Below are positions 16,158 to 24,935 of a DNA stretch of 41,211 bases, piece after piece. A model generated the notes under the pieces. The model worked only from the letters and a program-made list of their open reading frames with translations. It was not told the origin of the DNA and did not search any database. The translations under genes and the position numbers were made by a program. Source of the DNA: Phyllobacterium sp. OV277 (GTDB lineage Bacteria > Pseudomonadota > Alphaproteobacteria > Rhizobiales > Rhizobiaceae); assembly GCF_900104355.1 (NCBI RefSeq), contig NZ_FNIY01000017.1:1-41211 (forward strand). The letters are read 5' to 3'. Position 1 is the first letter of the stretch; every line of letters starts with the position of its first letter.

Positions 16158-16994
16158 ATGAAAATCGAAGTCAGACAGGTTTCCCACCCCGACGCGGTCC
16201 GCGCCTATGGCACAGACGATTTGCGCCGCCACTTTCTGATTGAAAGCATTTTCGAAGCGGATGAAATCGTCCTTACCTATAGCCATATCGATCGCCTTGT
16301 CATCGGCGGCGCGCTGCCCGCAACCAAGCCTTTGACTTTGAGCGCGCCAACGGCAATCGGACAGGAGTTCTTTCTTGCGCAGCGCGAACTAGGCGTTATT
16401 AATATCGGTGGCGCAGGTCGCATTTCCTTGGACGGCGCTGTGCATGAACTCGCATCGAGAGATTGTCTCTATATTGGCAAGGGCGTGGTCGACGTCATAT
16501 TCGAGAGCATCGATACAGCAAACCCGGCAAAGTTCTATCTTCTGTCGACACCTGCCCACGCTGCCCATCCAAGCACGCTCATCAAGCCTGATCGGGCCAA
16601 GCAGGTGAAGCTGGGCGACCAGCTAACGTCCAACAAGCGCACCATATTCCAGTATATTCACCCTGACGTATGCGACAGCTGCCAGCTTGTCATGGGCCTG
16701 ACCCAGCTTGACCCTGGCAACATGTGGAACACCATGCCTTCCCACACGCATGACCGGCGTTCCGAAGCCTATCTTTATTTCGACGTGCCAAGCGATCAGC
16801 GCATTTTCCACATGATGGGCGATCCTTCCGAGACGCGCCATCTGGTCGTTGCCAATGAACAGGCGATCATTTCCCCCGGCTGGTCCATTCATTCGGGCGT
16901 CGGCACCGCGAACTATGCCTTCATCTGGGCGATGGGCGGTGACAACAAAAGCTTTACGGATATGGACCATATCCCGATCAGCTCACTGCGGTGA
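16158..16994 (+). CDS. kduI: 5-dehydro-4-deoxy-D-glucuronate isomerase KduI
   Basis: A 278-aa cupin enzyme, the same length as E. coli KduI. It converts 5-keto-4-deoxyuronate, produced from unsaturated uronates of pectin or glycosaminoglycans, to 2,5-diketo-3-deoxygluconate. The zinc ligands are in place: His196, His198 and Glu203 in PSHTHDRRSEAY, and His245 in GWSIHSGVG. Its stop overlaps the GTG start of kduD by four bases, so the two enzymes are coupled. Confidence 0.95.
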   Translation: MKIEVRQVSHPDAVRAYGTDDLRRHFLIESIFEADEIVLTYSHIDRLVIGGALPATKPLTLSAPTAIGQEFFLAQRELGVINIGGAGRISLDGAVHELASRDCLYIGKGVVDVIFESIDTANPAKFYLLSTPAHAAHPSTLIKPDRAKQVKLGDQLTSNKRTIFQYIHPDVCDSCQLVMGLTQLDPGNMWNTMPSHTHDRRSEAYLYFDVPSDQRIFHMMGDPSETRHLVVANEQAIISPGWSIHSGVGTANYAFIWAMGGDNKSFTDMDHIPISSLR

Positions 16995-17755
16995 ACAACG
17001 TGCCACAACTCTTTGATTTGACAGATAAAATCTCCATCGTAACTGGTGCGAATACGGGCATCGGACAGGGCATTGCGCTGGCGCTTGCGCAAGCCGGGGC
17101 GTCCATTGCCGCCGTTGGCCGGTCTTCAATGGATGAGACCCGCGCTCTAGTGGAAGCGACAGGTGCGCAATTCCACGAAATAAGAGCTGATCTCGCGACC
17201 ATTGCCCCCACCGCATCCATCGTTGAGGAAACGCTGAAAACCTTTGGCGGCCTCGACATCCTTGTCAATAATGCCGGTATTATCAGGCGCAATGATGCGG
17301 TTGATTTCACCGAGGAAGATTGGGACGCGGTTATCGACACCAATCTCAAATCGGCGTTCTTTCTGTCTCAGGCAGCCGGAAAACATATGATTGCATCGGG
17401 ACAGGGCAAAATCATCAACATTGCTTCGCTGCTGTCATTTCAGGGCGGCATCCGCATTCCGTCCTACACGGCTTCAAAGAGCGGGCTTGCCGGAATTACC
17501 AGACTTCTGGCGTGCGAATGGGCTGCAAAAGGCGTCAACGTCAATGCCATAGCCCCCGGTTATTTCGTCACCAACAATACAACAGCCTTGAGGGAAGATC
17601 AGGACCGAAGCGCCCAGATTCTGGCTCGCATTCCAGCTGGTCGCTGGGGTGATCCCTCGGATATTGGTGGCGCCGCGGTTTTTCTGGCATCCCGAGCCTC
17701 CGACTATGTGCATGGAACAGTTCTGCCCGTCGATGGCGGCTGGCTGGCACGATAA
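16991..17755 (+). CDS. kduD: 2-dehydro-3-deoxy-D-gluconate 5-dehydrogenase KduD
   Basis: A 254-aa classical short-chain dehydrogenase that reduces 2,5-diketo-3-deoxygluconate to KDG. Visible: cofactor loop TGANTGIGQG (18-27), NNAG at 93-96, catalytic Ser146, Tyr159 and Lys163 (YTASK), and the C-terminal LPVDGGWLAR usual for KduD. GTG start overlapping the kduI stop. KDG kinase and KDPG aldolase are not in this window and must be encoded elsewhere. Confidence 0.93.
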   Translation: MNNVPQLFDLTDKISIVTGANTGIGQGIALALAQAGASIAAVGRSSMDETRALVEATGAQFHEIRADLATIAPTASIVEETLKTFGGLDILVNNAGIIRRNDAVDFTEEDWDAVIDTNLKSAFFLSQAAGKHMIASGQGKIINIASLLSFQGGIRIPSYTASKSGLAGITRLLACEWAAKGVNVNAIAPGYFVTNNTTALREDQDRSAQILARIPAGRWGDPSDIGGAAVFLASRASDYVHGTVLPVDGGWLAR

Positions 17756-17770
17756 GGTGGGAAAAGCGCC

Positions 17771-18454
17771 ATGAATTATCAGTTCGATTTTGAAGCGCTC
17801 CTACCCTATTGGCAAAGCTTTCTTCAGGGCGCGATTACAACAATCCAGATGACCATCGTCGCGGTGGCCATCGGGCTCGTCATCGGCGTTCTTTGTGCAA
17901 TTGCCCGGCGCAGCGCCTATCCATGGCTGCGCTTCCTTGTCGGCATTTACATCGAAACCGTGCGTAATACGCCGTTTATCGTGCAGATATTCTTCATATT
18001 CTTCGGATTGTCGTCGATGGGCCTGACCATGCCGGTGTTTTTCGCCTCGGTCTTCGCCATGGTCATCAATGTGGGGGCCTATACGGCAGAAATCGTCCGC
18101 GCGGGCATGGAAGCAGTCCATCCAAGCCAGATTGAAGCGGCGGAAGCACTCGGTCTCTCCCGTTTCCAGATCTACCGCGACATCATCCTCATGCCATCAA
18201 TCGAGCGGGTCTATCCGGCTTTGACCAGCCAATTCATCCTGATGATGCTGTCAACATCGATCACATCGCAGATTTCTGCGGAGGAGCTGACCGGCGTCGC
18301 CAATAATATCCAGTCCTACACCTTCCGCTCGTTCGAAACCTATATCGTCATCGCCGTGATCTATCTGATGATCACCTATCTCCTCCGCTTCGGGTTTTAC
18401 GCGATAGCGCTCGCCATTTTCCCGCGCCGCCGCAAGCTCGGTACACCATTGTGA
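17771..18454 (+). CDS. PAAT-type ABC transporter permease, kdu operon
   Basis: A 227-aa inner-membrane permease of the HisM/HisQ group with five or so helices. It shows the RNTPFIVQIFFIFFG segment and the EAA loop EAAEALGLSRFQIYRDIILMP. AGGTGGGA precedes the ATG, 15 bp after kduD. It is paired with the following permease; a heterodimer is expected. Confidence 0.88.
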   Translation: MNYQFDFEALLPYWQSFLQGAITTIQMTIVAVAIGLVIGVLCAIARRSAYPWLRFLVGIYIETVRNTPFIVQIFFIFFGLSSMGLTMPVFFASVFAMVINVGAYTAEIVRAGMEAVHPSQIEAAEALGLSRFQIYRDIILMPSIERVYPALTSQFILMMLSTSITSQISAEELTGVANNIQSYTFRSFETYIVIAVIYLMITYLLRFGFYAIALAIFPRRRKLGTPL

Positions 18455-18464
18455 GGAGCCAGCC

Positions 18465-19118
18465 ATGACCGACGGTTTCACCACAAATCACCTCATTTAT
18501 CTGCTGAACGGGCTTGTCTGGACGGTCGTTCTCTCCGCCCTCGCCTTTGCGTTGGGTGGCATTGCGGGATTCTTCGTCATGCTCGCCCGCACCTCGACTA
18601 TGCGCTGGCTGCGGCGCTTATCGCTTGTTTATGTTCAGATCATTCAGGGAACGCCCCTCTTGATCCTGATGTTTGTCATCTATTTCGGCCTCGGCGTCAT
18701 CGGCATCGAATTGCCGCCATTGATGGCCGCCGGTGTTGGCATGATGATCTATTCCAGCGCTTATCTTGGTGAAATTTGGCGGGGTTGCGTTGAATCCGTG
18801 CCGCGAACCCAGTTTGAAGCTGCTGAATGCCTGGCTCTGACGCGCTGGCAGGTACTGACAGACGTGATTTTGCCGCAAGCCCTGCGCATCGCCACCCCGC
18901 CAACGGTCGGGTTCATGGTGCAGCTGGTTAAAAACACTTCACTTGCGTCAGTTGTCGGCTTTGTTGAGCTTACCCGCGCCGCGCAGGTCATCAATAATTC
19001 GCTGTTCCAGCCATTTCTGATCTTTGGCATCGCTGCCGCTTTCTATTTTTGCGTCTGCTATCCGCTTTCGGTCTGGAGCCGTTCTCTCGAGAGGAAACTG
19101 AATGTCGGCCGCCGTTAA
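18465..19118 (+). CDS. PAAT-type ABC transporter permease, kdu operon
   Basis: A 217-aa permease, second of the pair, with QGTPLLILMFVIYFG and the EAA loop EAAECLALTRWQVLTDVILPQA. Start after GAGGAG, 10 bp from the previous stop; its 3' end overlaps the ATPase gene by 17 bp. The tight spacing argues that transporter and KduID are made together. Confidence 0.88.
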   Translation: MTDGFTTNHLIYLLNGLVWTVVLSALAFALGGIAGFFVMLARTSTMRWLRRLSLVYVQIIQGTPLLILMFVIYFGLGVIGIELPPLMAAGVGMMIYSSAYLGEIWRGCVESVPRTQFEAAECLALTRWQVLTDVILPQALRIATPPTVGFMVQLVKNTSLASVVGFVELTRAAQVINNSLFQPFLIFGIAAAFYFCVCYPLSVWSRSLERKLNVGRR

Positions 19119-19830
19119 ACTCCACGAAGTCATCAAGCGTTTCGGCACCGTCGAGGTCCTCAAAGGTGTGTCCTTCGATGTCGCGCCGGGGGAAGTGGTG
19201 GCGCTGATCGGCCAATCCGGTTCTGGCAAAAGCACCGCGCTGCGCTGCATCAACCGGCTTGAGACAATTCAGGGCGGGTCGATTGAAGTATGCGGTCATC
19301 GCGTGGAGTCGCCTGATCTGAGCATTCGTGCCCTGCGCCAGGATGTTGGGATGGTGTTTCAGAGCTACAATCTGTTTCCGCATATGAATGTGGCCGAGAA
19401 CATCATGCTGGCGCTGCGCCGCGTCAAGAATATCGGCCGCGCCGACGCCATGGAGACGGCAAAGTCGGTTCTCGCAAAAGTCGGCCTGCTCCAGAAAATC
19501 GACGCCTACCCCGAACAGCTGTCCGGCGGCCAGCAGCAGCGCGTGGCCATTGCCCGTTCGCTCGCGATGCAACCCAAAGTGATGTTGTTTGACGAGGTGA
19601 CTTCGGCGCTCGACCCGCAACTAACCGGCGAAGTTCTGCGCGTGATGGAAGATCTCGCCAAGGGCGGAATGACCATGATCGTCGTGACGCACGAAATGGC
19701 TTTCGCGCGCAAGGTCGCAAACCGCGTCATCTACATGAACACCGGCCGGGTCTGGGAGACCGGTACCGGTGACATGCTTGTGCGGCCCGAAACCCAGGAA
19801 CTGAAGGAGTTTCTGGCGAACGGCCTCTGA
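19102..19830 (+). CDS. PAAT-type ABC transporter ATP-binding protein, kdu operon
   Basis: A 242-aa ATPase: Walker A GQSGSGKST, signature LSGGQQQRVAIARSL, Walker B VMLFDEVTSALD (Val in place of the usual Pro after DE), H-loop VTHEMAFARKVA. GlnQ/HisP-type in length and motifs. Its start lies within the end of the permease gene behind GAGGAAA. Confidence 0.9.
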   Translation: MSAAVKLHEVIKRFGTVEVLKGVSFDVAPGEVVALIGQSGSGKSTALRCINRLETIQGGSIEVCGHRVESPDLSIRALRQDVGMVFQSYNLFPHMNVAENIMLALRRVKNIGRADAMETAKSVLAKVGLLQKIDAYPEQLSGGQQQRVAIARSLAMQPKVMLFDEVTSALDPQLTGEVLRVMEDLAKGGMTMIVVTHEMAFARKVANRVIYMNTGRVWETGTGDMLVRPETQELKEFLANGL

Positions 19831-19879
19831 CATCAATCCGGCCTCGCCGGTGAGACTGAAATCAACTGGGAGAGAGAAC

Positions 19880-20668
19880 ATGAAAACCATAATGAAAGTT
19901 GCCGTCGCTGCTACAGCGGCACTGATGATAGTCGCAACCGCAGCGCAGGCGGATATCCTTGAAAACATTAAGAAATCCGGCAAAGTTCGCATTGCTGTCG
20001 CCATGGGCAGCCCTGAATATTCCTATGTCGATGGCGATCTGAAGGCTACGGGCTCCGATGTCGAGACCGCGCGCCTCATTGCCAAAGACCTTGGCGTCAA
20101 ACTGGAGCTGATCGAGATCACCAATGCCGCCCGTGTTCCAACTGTTCAGACCGGAAAAGCAGATCTGCTCGTCTCCGCCCTCGGTATTACGGACGAGCGC
20201 AAGAAAGCCATCGATTACTCCGTGCCCTATGCAACACTCAGCCTCATTGTTGCCGCGCCCAAAACCGTCGAGATCAAAAATTATGCCGATCTTGCCGGTA
20301 AGCGCATTGGCGTTACCCGCGCAACCACCAACGACATGGACATCACCCAGAACGCACCCGGCGCGCAAATCGTGCGCTTCGAAGACGACGCAACGCTCAT
20401 CACGGCCGCCGTATCCGGCCAGGTCGACATTATCTCCAGCCAGTCGGCTGTTCTTGGCGGCCTCAACAAAAAACGCACCAGCAACCCGCTTGAACTGAAG
20501 TTCACCCAGAAGGAAACCAATCTCGGCATCGCCCTTCCGAAGGGCGAAAAGCCGCTACAGGATTGGCTGAACAATTGGGTAAAGACCAACTTTGCCAATG
20601 GCACACTGCGGGCTGTGTTCAAAGAGTTCCACAATCGCGACCTGCCGGATGATCTGACTTCGCGCTGA
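19880..20668 (+). CDS. PAAT-type periplasmic binding protein with altered ligand site, kdu operon
   Basis: A 262-aa type 2 binding protein with a signal peptide (cut after AQA, residues 21-23). The family carboxylate-binding Arg is kept (Arg107 in LGITDERKK). At the position where amino-acid binders have Asp for the ligand amine (compare GRADATIND of the cystine protein at 5620-6405), this protein reads GQVDIISSQ with Gln188; the usual GFDV is GSDV. Together with the operon context this points to a carboxylate without an alpha-amino group, such as a uronic acid, but an amino-acid ligand is not excluded. The ATG at 19880 was chosen for the signal peptide and the GGGAGAGAG ahead of it. Confidence 0.85.
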   Translation: MKTIMKVAVAATAALMIVATAAQADILENIKKSGKVRIAVAMGSPEYSYVDGDLKATGSDVETARLIAKDLGVKLELIEITNAARVPTVQTGKADLLVSALGITDERKKAIDYSVPYATLSLIVAAPKTVEIKNYADLAGKRIGVTRATTNDMDITQNAPGAQIVRFEDDATLITAAVSGQVDIISSQSAVLGGLNKKRTSNPLELKFTQKETNLGIALPKGEKPLQDWLNNWVKTNFANGTLRAVFKEFHNRDLPDDLTSR

Positions 20669-20694
20669 CGTGAAAGCAGCAAAAACAATGGATT

Positions 20695-20718
20695 AGGGGT
20701 GCTCACGCGCCCCTTTTT
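20695..20718 (+). terminator. Rho-independent terminator of the kdu operon
   Basis: AGGGGTGC, loop TCAC, GCGCCCCT (one T-G wobble), with a run of five T that begins in the last stem base. It lies 27 bp after the binding-protein stop and between the convergent ends of the kdu operon and repC. Confidence 0.85.
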
Positions 20719-20730
20719 CACATTCCGCGC

Positions 20731-22074
20731 CTACATTCTTCCCTCGCCATTCAATGCCTTGATAACCGGAACAACTGAATACTGGCCAATTTCAGCCCTG
20801 TCGGTCAGCGCCCGCAAATACCCGCCCGGCGAGCGGATTTCCCCTGCGCGCTCCAGTATGGCGGCAATGGTGATCGAGGCGTTTATGTCGCCCATGGTGT
20901 CACGCGCCCTTTCCCATGCATCTGGCGAAATACCCAGCATCGAGCGGACCAAAGCCGCCGTTTGCATCAGATCGCGCCAATCTGCGATATCATTGCGGGC
21001 ATAATCGCGAATTTGCGGGCAGGCTTCCAGCACCGCGCCCAAAGGCAATGCGGACGTTTTTATCTGTCCCGCCGACAACTCACCCGGCATTGCATCCCGG
21101 TGCTGTCCGCGTTTCAGTTTGGCATCCAGCAATCTCTGGCGCATTTTCAACATTGCCTGGCTGCGCCCGGCTTCCGTCTTGTTCCTTCCGGATTCAGCAT
21201 TCCCCTTATCTTCAGTTTCAGGCGCTGCCGTTCGTTTCTGGCTTTTTTCGGAAGCCCTTTCAAAATGGGAGTCTATATTTGAATTCTGTATATGGTGCTC
21301 AAAAGAAGAGTCAGTGCCGCTCATTTCTTCGTTTGAAAGAGTGTCGAGATAGGCTTTTTCAACCTTGCTGCGCAGGATGGCAAGCGCGTCACGCCTTACC
21401 TTCATCGTCTCAAGTGGCAGGTGCCTGCTCACACGCCCCGAAAGGTGCGCCAGTTCATCAGCATAGGCTTCCCAATCACCGGAGCGTTCTTCGCTGAGAC
21501 CTGCATCAATGGTCTTGGAAACGTCGCGCAAATGAATGGTGATTTCGCTGCGAACGCGATGAATAGCCCGCTCCATATCGCGCGCCGCGGCTGCATGCTC
21601 ACTGATTTCATCAACGCGCAGCGCCAACGGTGACAGATCAAAACCGAATGCATGTTCGATTTCTCCACCCTCGCCGCGCCTGGCATAGCGTTTGCCATTC
21701 GGGCTATCGCGCCGGATGATTAATCCCGCTTCCACAAGCGCCGCAAGATGCCTGCGAATAGTCGCAGACGACATGCCGCGCGTGCGCATGGACAGTTCCG
21801 CATTGGATGGGAACACCACCACAGGCGTACTTCCGTCCAACAGGGTCTCGGGATAGAAGCTCAGAAGGGCTTCCAGCACGGCAATCGTGCGATCCGAAAG
21901 GAAGAAAGCCGCGCGCGCCTGCGTTAATTCACGCAAAAGCGCCCATTTTTCCGGGTGATTGGCGTCAGTACCCGCCAGTTTTTCACGGGCACGCGCTGTC
22001 TTTTCCTGCACTGCGAACATGGCATGCGACAGCGATCGCCCGCCAAATGGCGTCGTTGCAAAACGATCAGTCAT
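20731..22074 (-). CDS. repC: Replication initiator RepC of a repABC replicon
   Basis: A protein of about 447 aa, the initiator that is needed and usually sufficient for replication of repABC replicons. The N-terminal FGGRSLSHAMFAVQEK and the winged-helix segment (FPSNAELSMRTRGMSSATIRRHLAALVEAGLIIRRDSPNGKRYARR) are diagnostic. The ATG at 22074 was preferred because GAGG lies about nine bases upstream; the frame extends to a TTG at 22098. It follows repB after a 206-bp gap holding the antisense RNA locus. Confidence 0.93.
   Translation of the reverse strand: MTDRFATTPFGGRSLSHAMFAVQEKTARAREKLAGTDANHPEKWALLRELTQARAAFFLSDRTIAVLEALLSFYPETLLDGSTPVVVFPSNAELSMRTRGMSSATIRRHLAALVEAGLIIRRDSPNGKRYARRGEGGEIEHAFGFDLSPLALRVDEISEHAAAARDMERAIHRVRSEITIHLRDVSKTIDAGLSEERSGDWEAYADELAHLSGRVSRHLPLETMKVRRDALAILRSKVEKAYLDTLSNEEMSGTDSSFEHHIQNSNIDSHFERASEKSQKRTAAPETEDKGNAESGRNKTEAGRSQAMLKMRQRLLDAKLKRGQHRDAMPGELSAGQIKTSALPLGAVLEACPQIRDYARNDIADWRDLMQTAALVRSMLGISPDAWERARDTMGDINASITIAAILERAGEIRSPGGYLRALTDRAEIGQYSVVPVIKALNGEGRM
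21241..21360. other. Possible replication origin (AT-richer stretch inside repC)
   Basis: In studied repABC replicons oriV lies inside repC in an AT-rich segment. The stretch around 21241-21360 is visibly richer in A/T than the rest of the gene (for example TCTATATTTGAATTC at 21271-21285) and encodes a low-complexity hydrophilic linker. Placement is inference; no defined RepC site was identified. Confidence 0.35.
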
Positions 22075-22129
22075 TTTCTCTACCTCAAATTGAGGCAAGG
22101 GAAAGGTGTTGCCGGAACGCGTCCGACTC

Positions 22130-22158
22130 TTGACAAGTCAGGTAGGAAGTGATTCTCT
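22130..22158 (+). promoter_or_regulatory. Promoter candidate of the antisense ctRNA
   Basis: TTGACA (22130-22135) on the plus strand, opposite to repABC. The -10 element is not clear: TTCTCT (22153-22158) at 17 bp, or TCTAAA a little further. The expected start is about 22165. Confidence 0.45.
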
Positions 22159-22164
22159 AAAATT

Positions 22165-22214
22165 GCTACATTGAAGAGGGCTTCCGGGGCGGTAACGTTC
22201 TGGGGGCCTTTTTT
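22165..22214 (+). ncRNA. ctRNA (incompatibility antisense RNA) between repB and repC
   Basis: repABC replicons encode a roughly 50-nt antisense RNA in the repB-repC gap that limits RepC synthesis. Here, on the plus strand, GGCTTCC (22179-22185) pairs with GGGGGCC (22202-22208) around a 16-nt loop and is followed by six T (22209-22214), a Rho-independent terminator that ends the RNA. The 5' end is estimated from the upstream TTGACA box. Position, strand, size and terminator all fit. Confidence 0.72.
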
Positions 22215-22280
22215 CTTGCCGTTGTTCCTTCTCTCTGTTCTTTCCGTTCAACGCTTACACAAAACCAGATTACGCGTAGT

Positions 22281-23351
22281 TCAGGCTTTTCGCTCGCTCC
22301 TGTAGCGCTGCAAAAGCCCGTTTAACTCGCCAGCCACGAAGTCCACGAAGCCTTCGGGAACGGTGTCTGCAAAATCGATTGATCGCTCCTTTTTATTGTT
22401 CAGAAGCTGCGCAATGACATCACCATTGCCGTCGCGTATGTCCCTTGCGGCCACAGGATCAGTCTTTCCTGCCTTTATTGCAGCCGGCTTGTTGAGATCC
22501 AGCAACCGCTCGAACACCGCATCGAAGCGACCATCACTGCCATGCAGTTTGAAATGATCCTGCTGAACCACTTTTTGAGCGGCATCGCGCCCTTCGGGTT
22601 TTCTCAGCATATCAGCCAATTTAACCCAGCGCGGCCGGCCAACCTTGGGTGCGGGCCCGATTGCCTGCAGGATCGGCTTCGGAATGGCGTCCACAACCTG
22701 CAGATAACGGGTCATCTCTGCCTTGTGCAGAGCCAGGGCATCCTGCACTACCGAACGGCTAAAGCCCCGGTCAATCAGATTGCGGGCAAAGAACGCACGC
22801 TCAATGAACGAGAGATCGCGGCGCTCGGCGTTCTCCTTGCCCTGCGCAACCACAAGTTGGGCGTCGCTCAGTTCACGGATAATCGCCTGCACGGGCAGCT
22901 TAAGCTCGGCTGCAGCCCGCAAACGGCGATGGCCATAGGCGGTCTGATAGTAGCCGCGCCGCTCGGGATGCGGACGGACAAGGATCGGCACCTGCTGACC
23001 GTTCAGCTTGATGCTTTCGACCAGCTCCCGGAAGGTCTCATCGAGGCCGAAATTGTGGCTCAGCCGATCTTCGACAAAAGAATACTCAATAAGCTGGGGA
23101 TCAATCTCAATGACCCGTTCCGAACCTTCAAGACTTTCTCTAATCTTACGGGCATCCTCAAGCTCACGCGAGATACCCCCGAGCGAAAGGCCCATAGCTT
23201 TGATAGCGCCAGAAGCAGTTCGCTGCTTTGGTTGCTCTGATAAATTGTCTTCTACCGGAGCCGGATTAACCGGTTTGGGCTCCGGCTGGGGAGCCGTGTC
23301 CACCGTTCCAAAAAGTGCCTTGAGTTGATCCCTGCGGTTCTTGTCAGTCAT
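22281..23351 (-). CDS. repB: Partitioning protein RepB (ParB family)
   Basis: A 356-aa ParB-type protein that binds centromere-like sites and helps segregation of the replicon. The ParB N-domain is at about 80-165, with LVESIKLNGQQVPILVRPHP and the arginine box YGHRRLRAAAEL, followed by a helix-turn-helix region (GFSRSVVQDALALHKAEMTRYLQV) and a RepB C-terminal domain. GAGGTGAGCG precedes the ATG, eight bases after the repA stop, so repA and repB are one operon. Confidence 0.94.
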   Translation of the reverse strand: MTDKNRRDQLKALFGTVDTAPQPEPKPVNPAPVEDNLSEQPKQRTASGAIKAMGLSLGGISRELEDARKIRESLEGSERVIEIDPQLIEYSFVEDRLSHNFGLDETFRELVESIKLNGQQVPILVRPHPERRGYYQTAYGHRRLRAAAELKLPVQAIIRELSDAQLVVAQGKENAERRDLSFIERAFFARNLIDRGFSRSVVQDALALHKAEMTRYLQVVDAIPKPILQAIGPAPKVGRPRWVKLADMLRKPEGRDAAQKVVQQDHFKLHGSDGRFDAVFERLLDLNKPAAIKAGKTDPVAARDIRDGNGDVIAQLLNNKKERSIDFADTVPEGFVDFVAGELNGLLQRYRSERKA

Positions 23352-23359
23352 CGCTCACC

Positions 23360-24643
23360 TCACACAGGCCGGTTCCAGGCCTTGAAGATCAGGCTCTGGA
23401 TTTCAGCGTTGACGGAGGACAGCGATTCAATCGCCCGGTCATAGGTGGCCCGGGTGAAACTGTCGCGCGAGACTTCGTAAAGTGTCTGCTTGGTCAGGCC
23501 CGCATCAGAAAAGGCGGTTGATTTGACAACGGCCGATGTGAGAACCCGATCACCGAACAGCGAGCGCAGGAAGCCGGCAATCTGCTGCTGTGGCGCATCA
23601 TTCGGCTCGAAGCGGGTAATCAGATAGCGCATGAAATCGAAATTGAGTTCACCGCCTGCTTCCCGCACAACGGCCAGAAGATCGGCTGTCATGAACAGAA
23701 ACTGGCTCATGGATGCCACATCAAGCATCTGCGGATGCACGGTGACGAGAACCGATGTCGCGGCGCAAAGTGCAGAAAGCGTCAAAAAGCCCAGCTGCGG
23801 CGGGCAATCGATGACGACCACATCATAATCATCCGATATTGTATCGAGCGCTGCCTGAACGCGGGCAAAGAAAAGCTGCTGTTCGATGCTCTGCTGTGCG
23901 CCATGCTGGCGATCAGCAAGCATTTGCGGCGTGGTATGCTCGAATTCCTGCAATTCCAGATTGCCCGGAATAAGATCAAGGCCGTCAAAATAAGTCTTAC
24001 GGATGATATCGCGCATCAACCGCCGTTCACCATCATAGCGAATGGCACCGTAGAGCGTGTCATTGCCGGTCAGATCGAGTTCCGGCTGATAGCCAAATAA
24101 GGCTGACATGGAAGCCTGTGGATCAAGATCAACCGCAAGCACGCGAAAACCTGCCATGGCCAGATGTTGGGCGAGGTGTGCACTCGTGGTGGTCTTGCCG
24201 GAGCCGCCTTTAAAGTTGGTGACGGCAATCACCTGCATATGTTCATTGGCAGAGGGATCGCGATGCGGCAGATAGGTTTTCGCCTTTGGTCCGCCAGCAT
24301 CAGCAAGATGATGGCGCAGCGCATTGATTTCCGCGAGCGAATAGAGCCGGCGGCCATTTGCCCCGGTTTCAGGCTGCGGTCCCTCTCCTGCAATGGAAAG
24401 CTGGCGCAAATAACCGTCTGAAACTCCAATGAGCTTGGCAGCCTCGCCACTTGTGAATTTGCGTAGTGTTTTTTGCGCCGTCGGTGGAAACAACCGGTTA
24501 CGCATTGCCTGCAGCTGTGCCGACAGCATTTCTGCGTCAGCAGCAATAGCCCGATCAGCGGTCAAGGCAGCGGATGGCTGTGGTACAGCCGCAATTTGCG
24601 CACCATCCGTTTTTGTTGTCTGTACCGCGTTCATCATAGTCAC
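23360..24643 (-). CDS. repA: Partitioning ATPase RepA (ParA family)
   Basis: A 427-aa ParA-type ATPase. An N-terminal MerR-like helix-turn-helix (FTSGEAAKLIGVSDGYLRQL, about 63-82; YSLAEINALR) allows autorepression of repABC. The deviant Walker A is KGGSGKTT at 145-152, and VDLDPQASMSALFG and VIDCPPQLGF form the Walker A' and B regions. The start is a GTG at 24643 with AGGA about seven bases ahead; an in-frame ATG follows six bases later. Confidence 0.94.
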   Translation of the reverse strand: MTMMNAVQTTKTDGAQIAAVPQPSAALTADRAIAADAEMLSAQLQAMRNRLFPPTAQKTLRKFTSGEAAKLIGVSDGYLRQLSIAGEGPQPETGANGRRLYSLAEINALRHHLADAGGPKAKTYLPHRDPSANEHMQVIAVTNFKGGSGKTTTSAHLAQHLAMAGFRVLAVDLDPQASMSALFGYQPELDLTGNDTLYGAIRYDGERRLMRDIIRKTYFDGLDLIPGNLELQEFEHTTPQMLADRQHGAQQSIEQQLFFARVQAALDTISDDYDVVVIDCPPQLGFLTLSALCAATSVLVTVHPQMLDVASMSQFLFMTADLLAVVREAGGELNFDFMRYLITRFEPNDAPQQQIAGFLRSLFGDRVLTSAVVKSTAFSDAGLTKQTLYEVSRDSFTRATYDRAIESLSSVNAEIQSLIFKAWNRPV

Positions 24644-24724
24644 GTATTGATCCTGTGCGCCTGTTCAAAAGAATCGCATCAGCGCAAGGTAAGATGCGCC
24701 GATTCGATAGAAAAACCAAAAGGG

Positions 24725-24874
24725 TAACGCTGGTTGGTAGTTTAACGCCGTAAAAGGGCACTAACATTCAGATTTACGTGTAACGCTTATATCGCAGGAT
24801 ACCCCTTAAAACCGTAAGTAACCTGCGCAAAGAACCGAGTCGCGTCAAGCACTTTATAGTTAACGCAAATTAAC
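24725..24874. repeat. TAACGC repeats and inverted repeat upstream of repA
   Basis: TAACGC occurs four times in the same orientation (24725, 24743, 24781, 24861). The last copy belongs to GTTAA-N6-TTAAC (24859-24874), an inverted repeat. The 292-bp region upstream of repA contains no gene. These may be RepA/RepB binding sites controlling repABC transcription or partition. An exact match to the parS pattern I recall for this group (GTT-N4-GC-N4-AAC) was not found; GTTTAACGCCGTAAAA (24740-24755) misses it by one base. Confidence 0.45.
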
Positions 24875-24935
24875 CATTAAGGCAGGTCGTAGCCGTTGCA
24901 GCAGGCGACAGCGTCGTCGCATGAGTAGGGTCGGG

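Noticed and set aside
24740..24755. GTTTAACGCCGTAAAA as a parS site
   Set aside because: It matches the recalled GTT-N4-GC-N4-AAC pattern except for the last base, and my memory of the consensus is not certain enough to name it parS.
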